The notes beneath the pieces were generated by a model. It did not search any database. It saw only the letters and a program-made list of their open reading frames with translations, and was not told the origin of the DNA. Position numbers and translations under genes: made by a program. A stretch of DNA of 6,257 bases. It comes from Acidimicrobiales bacterium. GTDB lineage: Bacteria > Actinomycetota > Acidimicrobiia > Acidimicrobiales > VFJN01. Location: the NCBI GenBank assembly GCA_016936035.1, contig JAFGPU010000183.1, forward strand, positions 1-6,257, written 5' to 3'. Below are positions 1 through 5,514 of the stretch, in pieces. Position 1 is the stretch's first letter; each line of letters begins with the position of its first letter.

Positions 1-195
1 CCGCCGCCGACCGGGTCCGGTTCCGCCGAGGCGCCGACGGCTCCCGCGGCCCCGGAGACGACGGCAACCGAGCCCGGGGATCCCGGGACCGAGCGCAGCG
101 GCCCGCGCGCCGAGGTGGCGGGCCGGGCGGACGACACCACCGGGCCCGGCAGCTCCGACGGCTCCAGCGTCGGCCGCGGCGGCGGGCCCCGCTGA
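1..195 (+). CDS. C-terminal tail of an unidentified Pro/Gly/Thr/Ser-rich protein (partial)
   Basis: An open frame enters from the left edge and ends at a TGA at 193-195, giving 64 residues and no start in the window. Almost every third codon position is G or C (the few exceptions include GGT, GCT, GCA and GAT), as expected for real coding sequence here. The visible part is low-complexity: a proline/alanine/threonine stretch (PPPTGSGSAEAPTAPAAPETT) runs into a glycine/serine-rich end (GSSDGSSVGRGGGPR). Such tails are usually disordered linkers or C-terminal extensions of membrane or secreted actinobacterial proteins. No catalytic or binding motif is visible, so no function can be given. It runs in the same direction as the next gene but is separated from it by about 236 bases containing a hairpin and a promoter candidate, so the two are probably not one operon. 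Confidence 0.6.
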   Translation, partial: PPPTGSGSAEAPTAPAAPETTATEPGDPGTERSGPRAEVAGRADDTTGPGSSDGSSVGRGGGPR

Positions 196-211
196 GCGAC
201 CGCCGAACCGC

Positions 212-280
212 CGCGTGATCACCGGCGCGGCCGCTGACGCGACCGCCGCGACGACCGGCGTGGTCGCCGGTGACCACGCG
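212..280 (+). terminator. Long inverted repeat with a competing inner hairpin, possible terminator
   Basis: Bases 212-227 (CGCGTGATCACCGGCG) pair with 265-280 (CGCCGGTGACCACGCG) at 15 of 16 positions, the only mismatch being 218/274, around a 37-base loop. The same right-hand segment 265-271 (CGCCGGT) is also perfectly complementary to 254-260 (ACCGGCG) across a 4-base loop, so the two stems exclude each other. The element begins 17 bases after the stop of the first gene and lies upstream of the promoter predicted for the peptidase gene. I infer a 3' end or terminator structure for the upstream transcript. There is no T-run, so factor-independent termination is uncertain. Confidence 0.45.
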
Positions 281-306
281 TGACCTGCGGGGACGCCCGC
301 GCGTGT

Positions 307-326
307 TGCGCTTTCGTGACAGCGCA
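307..326. promoter_or_regulatory. Perfect 6+6 bp palindrome over the -35 box of the peptidase gene
   Basis: TGCGCT at 307-312 and AGCGCA at 321-326 are perfect reverse complements separated by 8 bases (TTCGTGAC). The right half overlaps the predicted -35 hexamer GTGACA at 316-321. That position would suit a repressor, or an activator at a class II site. The length is short enough for chance in GC-rich DNA, and no cognate regulator is identified. Confidence 0.3.
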
Positions 327-345
327 CGGCTCCGTTCGTTACATT
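316..345 (+). promoter_or_regulatory. Predicted housekeeping promoter of the M15 peptidase gene
   Basis: GTGACA at 316-321 matches TTGACA at five of six positions. TACATT at 340-345 matches TATAAT at four of six, with an 18-base spacer. Transcription would start near 352, giving a leader of about 80 bases before the chosen GTG at 432. The stretch 331-350 is noticeably less GC-rich than its surroundings. This is inferred from pattern only. Confidence 0.4.
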
Positions 346-431
346 CACAGGCACGTGCTCCGGCCAGACCGGGCGGAGCCCGACGGCCGTTGGGGCTGTC
401 GTCCGGCATGCGAGCTGGGGAGCTTCGTACC

Positions 432-1637
432 GTGATCCGCTTCCGAACGGCACTGACGAGGGGGGTCGTGGCGACTGCTGTCGCCGCCGCCACCCTGACG
501 ATCTCCCCCAGTGGGGCGCAGGAGCCATCGGCAGAGGAGCAGCTCGACGACGTGCGTGCGCGCAGCGCCGAGGTCGAGCTCGAGATCGACGTCATCGCCG
601 CCGAGGAAGCCGAGATCCAGGCCGCGCTGGCCGAGCTGCAGACCAACGTGGCCGGCCAGCAGGTGGTGGTCAACGCCGCCGAGGACGCCCTCGACGTCGC
701 AGAGGCCGACGTCGCCGCATCGACCGCCGAGATCGAGCGGCTCGAGGCCGAGATCGTCGAGCTCGATGCGTCGGCCGACCAGATGGTGGTCGACGCGTTC
801 GTCGATCCGCCGATCAACCACGCCCTCGACATCTTCCAGGCCGAGACGCTGGCCGACGCCACCGTGAAGGACGCCATCGTCGAGATCCAGGCCGACGCCG
901 ACGCCGACGCCATCGAGCGCCTGGGTGAGGCGCAGGAGCAGCTCGAGGTGGAGCGGGAGGAGCAGGAGGAGCTGGCGGCCACGGCGGCGGAGAAGAAGGA
1001 CGAGGCCGACGCCGCCCTGGCCGACCTCGAGGCCGGCCTCGCCCAGCAGGAGGCGTTCGCCACCGAGGTCGAGAACCGCCTGAACGCCAAGCTGGCCGAG
1101 GCCGAGGCGCTCAAGGCGTCCGATGCCGCCCTGTCCGAGCAGATCCTGGAGGAGCAGGCGGCGCTCGCCGCGGCCCTCGAGGAGGCGACGGCGCAGCCGG
1201 CGACCTCCGAGTCGACCATCACGCCCGCCCCCGGTGGGTTGGCCACCGTCACCTGCCCCACGGGCGGGTCGATCACGGTCGCCGGATCGATCGCCGGCAA
1301 CGTCCAGGCACTCCTCGACGCGTCCGCGGCCGACGGCATCGTGATGTGCGGCGGGGGCTACCGCGATCCCCAGGAGCAGATCGAGCTGCGCAAGCAGCAC
1401 TGCGGCACCTCGTACTACGCCATCTACGAGATGCCGTCGTCGCAGTGCAACCCGCCGACCGCCCGGCCCGGCAGCTCGATGCACGAGCAGGGCCTCGCCA
1501 TCGACTTCACGTGCAACGGCGGCGGCACGGTCAGCTACGGCAGCACGTGTTGGAACTGGTTGTCGGACAACGCCGCCAGCTACGGGCTCTACAACCTGCC
1601 CAGCGAGTCGTGGCACTGGAGCACGAACGGCAACTGA
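432..1637 (+). CDS. Secreted coiled-coil M15 (VanY-type) peptidoglycan peptidase
   Basis: Predicted secreted zinc D-Ala-D-Ala carboxypeptidase or related endopeptidase of 401 residues acting on peptidoglycan. I chose GTG 432 because GGGGAG at 417-422 lies 9 bases upstream and the product then begins with a clean signal peptide: Arg-containing N-terminus, hydrophobic VVATAVAAATLTI, and likely cleavage after SGA near residue 29. Residues about 35-255 are Ala/Glu-rich heptad-like coiled coil with a central break at FVDPPINHALDIF. A Thr/Pro linker leads to the catalytic domain (about 285-401). It shows the M15 signature: YR at 310-311, SxHxxGxAxD with His351 and Asp358, and ExxH with Glu392 and His395; the two His and the Asp are the expected zinc ligands and Glu392 the catalytic base. 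Six cysteines (275, 306, 324, 339, 361, 373) suggest disulfides. In other hydrolases with such coiled coils (PcsB, RipC) the coil is gated by FtsEX; applying this here is inference. In-frame starts at 270 (GTG) and 408 (ATG) would bury the signal peptide. Confidence 0.85.
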   Translation: MIRFRTALTRGVVATAVAAATLTISPSGAQEPSAEEQLDDVRARSAEVELEIDVIAAEEAEIQAALAELQTNVAGQQVVVNAAEDALDVAEADVAASTAEIERLEAEIVELDASADQMVVDAFVDPPINHALDIFQAETLADATVKDAIVEIQADADADAIERLGEAQEQLEVEREEQEELAATAAEKKDEADAALADLEAGLAQQEAFATEVENRLNAKLAEAEALKASDAALSEQILEEQAALAAALEEATAQPATSESTITPAPGGLATVTCPTGGSITVAGSIAGNVQALLDASAADGIVMCGGGYRDPQEQIELRKQHCGTSYYAIYEMPSSQCNPPTARPGSSMHEQGLAIDFTCNGGGTVSYGSTCWNWLSDNAASYGLYNLPSESWHWSTNGN

Positions 1638-1642
1638 CCGAC

Positions 1643-1663
1643 CCGGCGCCGCCACGCCGCCGG
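1643..1663. terminator. Weak hairpin between convergent genes, possible shared terminator
   Basis: CCGGCG at 1643-1648 pairs with CGCCGG at 1658-1663 around a 9-base loop. It lies in the 39-base gap between the peptidase gene and the convergent exporter gene, where a bidirectional terminator is expected. No T-run follows on either strand and such short GC stems are common by chance here. Confidence 0.25.
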
Positions 1664-1676
1664 TGACGCGCAACGG

Positions 1677-3353
1677 TCATCGCCTGCGCACCGCGAGCGA
1701 ACGCCCGGACCGGTCCGCACCGGCGTGCTCGGCGTCCGCCCGGTCGGCAGGCGCCGGCGCGGCGGCGCCGCCGGCGTGGCCAGGCGCGCCGGGTTCGTGC
1801 GTCGCGGGCGACCGCCGGCCGCGCCCGAGCACCACCAGAGCACCGCACGCCACCACGACGGCCGCCACCACCATGGCGGTGTTGAACCCGTCCACGAAGG
1901 CCTGGCGGCCGGCCGCCAACAGCTGCTCGCCCGCCGGGCCGAACTGCTCTGCCGCACCGGCGACGAACGCCAGTGACTCGCGAGCACGCTCGGCTCCTTC
2001 GGGCGGCAGCTGGGCGGCGTGCGCAGCGATGCCGTCGCGGTAGCCGTCGTTGAGGACGCTGCCGAGCACGGCGATGCCCACCGCGCCGCCGACCTCGCGG
2101 GCGGTGTCGTTGACGGCGGAGGCGACGCCCTGCTTCGAGGCGGGCAGCGACTCGACGATCGAGGCCGTCGCCGGGGTGGTGGCCATGCCGATGCCGGCCG
2201 CCATCGGCACGAGACCGGCCAGCAGGTGGAGGTAGCTGCTGTTGACGTCGAGGGTGGACAGGACGCCGAACCCTCCGGCCAGCACCGCGAGCCCGGCGGC
2301 GTCGACGCGCCGGTGGCCGAAGCGGCCGATCAGCCGAGGCGCGACCACCCGTGAGAGGGCGCCCACGGTGATGGCCAGGGGGATCAGCGCGAGAGCGGCC
2401 TCGAGCGCCGAGTAGTCCCGCACCAGCTGCAGGTACTGCAGTGTGGCGAACATGAACCCGAACAGGGCGAAGAACTGCAGCGTCATCGACGTCGTTCCGG
2501 TGCGGAAACCCCGCAGCCGGAACAGCCGGGGGTCGAGCATCGGGTGGGCCGCGCGCAGCTCCCACAGGACGAAGGCGGACAGCAGCACGGCGCCGGCGAG
2601 GTAGCCGCCCACCACCAGGCCGTCCGACCACCCGCGACCCGGGCCCTCGATCGTGGCGAAGATCACCGACGCCAGTCCGACGGCCGACAGCAGGGCACCG
2701 ACCACGTCGAGCGCATGGTGGTCGGTGTCGCGCGACCGCGGCACCCAGGCGACGACCAGGACGAGGGCGGTTGCCGCCCAGACTGCGTTCGCGGTGAAGA
2801 CCCACGGCCAGTCGCCGACCTCGATGAGGATGCCGGACAGGAGCAGACCCAGCACGGCGCCGGCACCGGCGACGCCCGCCCACGTGCCGACGGCCTTCGC
2901 GCGCTCGGCGGGAGCGAACGACGTGGTGAGGACGGACAGCGTCGAGGGCATCGCCAGGGCTGCGCCGACGCCGGCGACGGCGCGGGCGGCGACGAGCAGC
3001 GTCGGAGAGTCGACGGTCGCCCCGAACGCGTAGGCAGCACCGAAGACCACGAGCCCGGCGACCAGCGTGTGCTTGCGGCCGTACTTGTCACCGACGGCAC
3101 CGGCGATCAGGAGCAGGCCGGCGAACACGAGCGCGTAGGCGTCGACGATCCACTGGAGCTCGGTCTGGCTGGCGCCGGTGCGGGCGGCGAGGTCGGGCAG
3201 AGCGATGTTGAGCGAGGCCACCGCCGACACGACGAGCGCCAGCGAGGCGCACACGCTGACCAGCACCTTGGTGCGCTCCCTGGAGGTGAGGCCGCCGCCC
3301 GGCCGGTGGTGGGACGCGTCGCGGGACGCGTCGAGTGGCTGTCGTGCCGTCAT
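1677..3353 (-). CDS. DHA2-family (14-TMS) MFS drug exporter
   Basis: Proton-driven inner-membrane exporter of 558 residues in the EmrB/QacA-type DHA2 group of the major facilitator superfamily. Features in order: cytoplasmic N-terminus (1-28); first helix ending in the family motif LNIALPDL (48-55); QWIVDAYAL in helix 2 (67-75); motif A in the 2-3 loop, GAVGDKYGRKHT (85-96) with Asp89 and Arg93; a glycine-rich motif-C-like helix 5 (about 160-174); and the conserved loop SKQGVASAVNDTAREVGGAVG (406-426). The last helix spans about 492-510, followed by a charged, Pro/Ala-rich tail of about 48 residues. Length and helix content fit 14 membrane spans. Motif C lacks its usual GP pair, which I cannot interpret. 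The ATG at 3353 is supported by GAGGAG 5 bases upstream (3359-3364, minus). It is divergent from a tetR-type gene, so repression by that protein, relieved by a transported compound, is likely. The substrate cannot be read from sequence. Confidence 0.9.
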   Translation of the reverse strand: MTARQPLDASRDASHHRPGGGLTSRERTKVLVSVCASLALVVSAVASLNIALPDLAARTGASQTELQWIVDAYALVFAGLLLIAGAVGDKYGRKHTLVAGLVVFGAAYAFGATVDSPTLLVAARAVAGVGAALAMPSTLSVLTTSFAPAERAKAVGTWAGVAGAGAVLGLLLSGILIEVGDWPWVFTANAVWAATALVLVVAWVPRSRDTDHHALDVVGALLSAVGLASVIFATIEGPGRGWSDGLVVGGYLAGAVLLSAFVLWELRAAHPMLDPRLFRLRGFRTGTTSMTLQFFALFGFMFATLQYLQLVRDYSALEAALALIPLAITVGALSRVVAPRLIGRFGHRRVDAAGLAVLAGGFGVLSTLDVNSSYLHLLAGLVPMAAGIGMATTPATASIVESLPASKQGVASAVNDTAREVGGAVGIAVLGSVLNDGYRDGIAAHAAQLPPEGAERARESLAFVAGAAEQFGPAGEQLLAAGRQAFVDGFNTAMVVAAVVVACGALVVLGRGRRSPATHEPGAPGHAGGAAAPAPADRADAEHAGADRSGRSLAVRRR

Positions 3354-3391
3354 CGGGGCTCCTCGACGTGGGTCTGTCCGGGGGTACGTCC

Positions 3392-3421
3392 ATTAGTAGA
3401 GCGCATGATTCCGGAAGTCAA
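3392..3421 (-). promoter_or_regulatory. Predicted promoter of the MFS exporter gene
   Basis: On the minus strand, TTGACT (3416-3421) matches the -35 consensus at five of six positions and ACTAAT (3392-3397) matches -10 at four of six, with an 18-base spacer. Transcription would begin near 3384, about 30 bases upstream of the exporter ATG and just ahead of its GAGGAG site. Neighbouring AT-rich bases support promoter character. Confidence 0.45.
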
Positions 3422-3425
3422 CGTT
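3409..3425. promoter_or_regulatory. Candidate TetR operator in the exporter/tetR divergent region
   Basis: The segment contains a perfect 8-bp palindrome TTCCGGAA (3409-3416) and, 3 bases on, a perfect 6-bp palindrome AACGTT (3420-3425). TTCCGGAA touches the predicted exporter -35 box, and the pair lies just upstream of the predicted tetR -10 box, so a bound repressor could control both genes. Neither palindrome reaches the 14-20 bp typical of TetR operators, so the exact site is uncertain. A direct repeat AGTAGA also occurs at 3395-3400 and 3432-3437. Confidence 0.3.
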
Positions 3426-3433
3426 TCAGTAAG

Positions 3434-3439
3434 TAGACT
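3434..3439 (+). promoter_or_regulatory. Predicted -10 box of a leaderless tetR transcript
   Basis: TAGACT at 3434-3439 matches TATAAT at four of six positions and ends 7 bases before the GTG at 3447. Transcription would therefore begin at or next to the start codon, giving a leaderless mRNA, common in actinobacteria. No convincing -35 hexamer is seen at 16-18 bases upstream. Confidence 0.4.
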
Positions 3440-3446
3440 CGCGGGC

Positions 3447-4046
3447 GTGCACGAGGACGAGACGAGAGCCGGCCGCCCGCGCGACCCGGGGCGCGACGAC
3501 GCGATCCTCGCCGCCGCCCTCGACCTTCTGGGCGAGGTCGGCTACGAGCAGGTGACCGTCCGCGCGATCGCCCAGCGAGCCGGCGCCGGGCTGGCCACCC
3601 TCTACCGCCGGTGGCCCACCAAGGAGGACCTGGTGGTGGATGCAGTGGCGCGGGTCGAGGACGTGGTGGGCGAGGCCGACCTCGACGCCGACCCGGTCGA
3701 CGCGATGGTCGACCTCGTGTCCGGGCTCGTCGACGTGCTCCAGGGGCCGCGGCGTGGCCTCATCCCCAACCTGGTCGGACAGACAGCCGCCAACCCGGCG
3801 CTCGGCGAGGCCCTGCGCTCGCGGGTCGTCCTCCCTCGGCTCGCTGCAGTGACGTCCCAACTGCGGCGCGTCCCGGGGGTCGAGCCTGCGCGCGTCGACG
3901 AGGCCGCCCGTCTCGTCCCGGCGACCGCGTTCTTCGATGTGATCGTCCTGGGCCGGCACCTGGACGCGCGCGACGTCCGTCGCATCGTCGACAGGAGCGT
4001 CGCTCTCGCCACCGGGTGTCCCCCCGAGGCCGAGGGAACACCCTGA
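3447..4046 (+). CDS. TetR/AcrR-family repressor, divergent from the MFS exporter
   Basis: Cytoplasmic one-component repressor of 199 residues from GTG 3447. Residues 15-64 form the TetR N-terminal DNA-binding domain: helix 1 (DDAILAAALDLLGEVGYEQ), then the helix-turn-helix VTVRAIAQRAGAGLATLYRRW and the family ending TKEDLV (58-63). The ligand-binding part contains RRGLIPNLVGQTAANPALGEALRSRVVLPRL and FFDVIVLGRHLD, which resembles the TetR_C_11-type C-terminal domain; this is recognition by eye. GTG 3447 is preferred because a -10-like box lies 7 bases before it. An upstream in-frame ATG at 3405 would give 213 residues, but has no clear ribosome binding site and its extra codons would cover the exporter promoter. 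The gene is 93 bases from, and divergent to, the MFS exporter, the usual arrangement for a local efflux repressor that also controls itself. The inducer is unknown. Confidence 0.88.
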   Translation: MHEDETRAGRPRDPGRDDAILAAALDLLGEVGYEQVTVRAIAQRAGAGLATLYRRWPTKEDLVVDAVARVEDVVGEADLDADPVDAMVDLVSGLVDVLQGPRRGLIPNLVGQTAANPALGEALRSRVVLPRLAAVTSQLRRVPGVEPARVDEAARLVPATAFFDVIVLGRHLDARDVRRIVDRSVALATGCPPEAEGTP

Positions 4047-4052
4047 CGGTGG

Positions 4053-4079
4053 TGACCGGCGGCCGGCCTCGCGCGGTCA
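4053..4079. terminator. Hairpin between convergent tetR and small membrane protein genes
   Basis: TGACCG (4053-4058) pairs perfectly with CGGTCA (4074-4079) around a 15-base loop that holds a GGCCGGCC palindrome (4061-4068). It fills the 30-base gap between the two convergent genes and includes the stop codon of the minus-strand gene. It could act as a bidirectional terminator, but no T-run is present. Confidence 0.3.
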
Positions 4080-4190
4080 GTCGTGCGTGGCGTCCGACGG
4101 GCTGACGAACCCGAAGGCCACACCGACCAACGAGATCAGCACCGCGACGCCCTTGACCAGTCGCGATGGTGCACCTTCGCTGCGAGCCAT
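4077..4190 (-). CDS. Small single-span membrane protein, 37 residues, function unknown
   Basis: Short gene starting at ATG 4190 (minus) and ending at TGA 4077. The product is MARSEGAPSR, then a hydrophobic segment LVKGVAVLISLVGVAFGFV (11-29), then a short polar tail (SPSDATHD). One membrane helix with a basic N-terminus and acidic C-terminus suggests insertion with the N-terminus inside, by the positive-inside rule. Translation is supported by an extended purine-rich site, GAGAGGGGG, 6 bases before the ATG. The frame stays open upstream to ATG 4358, giving 93 residues, but that extension reads like non-coding sequence and puts the hydrophobic segment late, so I favour the short form. It converges on the tetR gene and diverges from the polyprenyl synthase gene. 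I recognise no family. A leader peptide or a small subunit or regulator of a membrane complex would fit, but neither is shown. Confidence 0.55.
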   Translation of the reverse strand: MARSEGAPSRLVKGVAVLISLVGVAFGFVSPSDATHD

Positions 4191-4326
4191 CGTGTTCCCC
4201 CTCTCCCCCTGGATGAGTGCCCGACTGCCCCATGCCGTCAGGTCACTCGCACAGTTGTCGCGCCGCCGCTCTACGTGGCGCAAGGGGAACAGGCGTCCGG
4301 CGTGCCCGACGTCACCGCCGTCGTGC
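4191..4326. other. Intergenic stretch upstream of the small membrane protein
   Basis: Part of the 219-base gap between two divergent genes. I looked for a promoter for the minus-strand small gene close to its start and found no pair of hexamers I trust. The only good -10-like box for it (TATGCT on the minus strand, 4346-4351) lies inside the palindrome at 4342-4359 and would imply a leader of about 150 bases. No RNA gene or riboswitch is recognised. Confidence 0.3.
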
Positions 4327-4355
4327 TTGAGACCCCACAATTTTGAGCATACGCT
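4327..4355 (+). promoter_or_regulatory. Predicted promoter of the polyprenyl synthase-tetR unit
   Basis: TTGAGA at 4327-4332 matches TTGACA at five of six positions. After a 17-base spacer comes TACGCT at 4350-4355, which keeps the key T, A and final T of the -10 box. The start would lie near 4362, leaving a leader of about 48 bases. The area 4335-4365 is an AT-richer island in very GC-rich DNA. Confidence 0.45.
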
Positions 4356-4359
4356 CAAA
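4342..4359. promoter_or_regulatory. Probable TetR operator over the -10 box (TTTGAGC-N4-GCTCAAA)
   Basis: TTTGAGC (4342-4348) and GCTCAAA (4353-4359) form a perfect 7+7 bp inverted repeat around ATAC, an 18-bp site with the size and symmetry typical of TetR-family operators. It covers the predicted -10 box of the polyprenyl synthase promoter, so binding would block transcription. A further copy of the half-site CGCTCA lies at 4365-4370, 13 bases after the first (4352-4357), which may extend the site. The TetR gene downstream in the same unit (5515-6177) is the most likely binder; this is inference. Because the site is in a divergent gap it might also act on the small membrane protein gene. 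Confidence 0.6.
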
Positions 4360-4409
4360 GCGTTCGCTCACAGCAGGCGCTCGACCCCGGCGCCCTGGAG
4401 GAGACATCG

Positions 4410-5510
4410 ATGGACCCCGCCCTGTCCGGTCGTCTGCCCACCGTTCCCGGCGACGACAGCCGCCAGACCTCCGACCTGTCGCCCACCCGGCTCGCCTCGC
4501 TGTTCGGCATCGCCGACCTGCCCGAGCGACTGGCCGCCGTCGACGACCGCATCGTCGGCATCCTCGGCGACGACGACGCCCTGCTCGGCCCGGCATCGGT
4601 ACGGGTCGCCGCCTCGGGAGGCAAGCGGCTCCGCCCGCTGCTGACGATCGTGGCCGCAGCCACCGGCGGTGTCTACGACGACCACGTGGTCGACGCCGCC
4701 GCGGCGGTCGAGCTGGTCCAGGTCGGGTCGCTCGTGCACGACGACATCCTCGACCACGCCACCACCCGGCGGGGACGACCGACCATCAACGCCGTCGAGG
4801 GCCTCAACCACGCCGTCCTCGCCGGCGACTACATCCTCGCCCGTGCCGCGGAGCTCGCCGCCGGGGTGAGCCAGGAGGCCGCACGCCTCGTCGCCGTGGC
4901 CCTCGGTGAGCTGTGCGAGGGCCAGGTGCTCGAGATGCGCGACGCCCACGACCCGCAGCGCAGCGTCGACGCCCACCTGGCCTCGGTGCGGGGCAAGACC
5001 GCGGCCCTGTTCGAGTGCGCCTGCCGCCTCGGCGCCCACTGCGCCGGCCTCGGCGAGGGCCACACCCAGGCGCTCGCCCGCTTCGGTGACGCCTTCGGCA
5101 TGGGGTTCCAGGTGCTCGACGACGTCCTCGACCTGATCGGCGACGAACATCGGCTGGGCAAGCCCACCGGCAACGACATCGCCAGCGGCGTCTACACCCT
5201 GCCGGTCATCGCCGCCCTGCGCGGGCCCGCCGGCGACGACCTGCGCCGGGCGCTCGAGGCGGCCGCGGACGCCGCCGACGCCGCCGAGGTCCACCGCGCG
5301 ATCGACCTCGTGCACCGTTCCGGCACCATCGCCGAGGCCCTCGGCGCTGCCGACCGCTACACCGACGAGGCCCGCCGGGCCGTGCTCCACCTCAACCAGA
5401 CCACCGTCGGCGAGGGCCTCGGCCAGTTCCCCCGCACCTACGTCACGTGGGCGCTCGACAACCTGATGGACCCTCGCTACCTCGAGGTGCCCCTGACCGC
5501 GCTCGGCTGA
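4410..5510 (+). CDS. Long-chain polyprenyl diphosphate synthase (trans-type)
   Basis: Class I trans-prenyltransferase of 366 residues that extends allylic diphosphates with isopentenyl diphosphate, probably to make the side chain of menaquinone or another long isoprenoid. ATG 4410 has a strong GGAGGAG (4397-4403) 6 bases upstream. Visible motifs: GKRLRP (71-76, IPP binding); first aspartate-rich motif DDILD (111-115) followed by Arg120-Arg121; GKTAALF (195-201); FQ at 233-234; second aspartate-rich motif DDVLD (237-241); and Lys251. All residues expected for catalysis are present. The positions 5 and 4 before the first motif are Gly106 and Ser107, not bulky aromatics. In this family that points to long products (C30 and above) rather than farnesyl or geranylgeranyl diphosphate; the exact length cannot be read. 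The first 35 or so residues form a polar N-terminal extension. The next gene, a TetR regulator, begins 4 bases after the stop. A probable operator overlaps the promoter. Confidence 0.9.
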   Translation: MDPALSGRLPTVPGDDSRQTSDLSPTRLASLFGIADLPERLAAVDDRIVGILGDDDALLGPASVRVAASGGKRLRPLLTIVAAATGGVYDDHVVDAAAAVELVQVGSLVHDDILDHATTRRGRPTINAVEGLNHAVLAGDYILARAAELAAGVSQEAARLVAVALGELCEGQVLEMRDAHDPQRSVDAHLASVRGKTAALFECACRLGAHCAGLGEGHTQALARFGDAFGMGFQVLDDVLDLIGDEHRLGKPTGNDIASGVYTLPVIAALRGPAGDDLRRALEAAADAADAAEVHRAIDLVHRSGTIAEALGAADRYTDEARRAVLHLNQTTVGEGLGQFPRTYVTWALDNLMDPRYLEVPLTALG

Positions 5511-5514
5511 CCCG

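Noticed and set aside
270..431. Longer N-terminus for the peptidase from GTG 270 or ATG 408
   Set aside because: The added residues are Arg/Pro-rich, bury the signal peptide and would cover the promoter; GTG 432 has a well-spaced GGGGAG.
346..431. Riboswitch (such as c-di-AMP) in the leader of the wall peptidase gene
   Set aside because: Such elements control some actinobacterial wall hydrolases, but the leader here is only about 80 bases and I see none of the conserved core.
345..1673. 442-codon open frame on the minus strand opposite the M15 peptidase
   Set aside because: Its translation is Arg/Gly/Leu-rich low complexity with no motif, while the plus strand shows a signal peptide and intact catalytic residues. 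Long antisense frames are expected at this GC content.
1531..2883. 450-codon minus frame overlapping the exporter gene in another frame
   Set aside because: Arg-rich low-complexity translation overlapping a clear MFS protein on the same strand; no start signal or domain.
2544..3404. Upstream extension of the first tetR frame, open back to 2544
   Set aside because: It lies antisense to the exporter gene and reads as Gly/Arg/Asp/Gln-rich noise; the TetR domain and promoter signals begin near 3434-3447.
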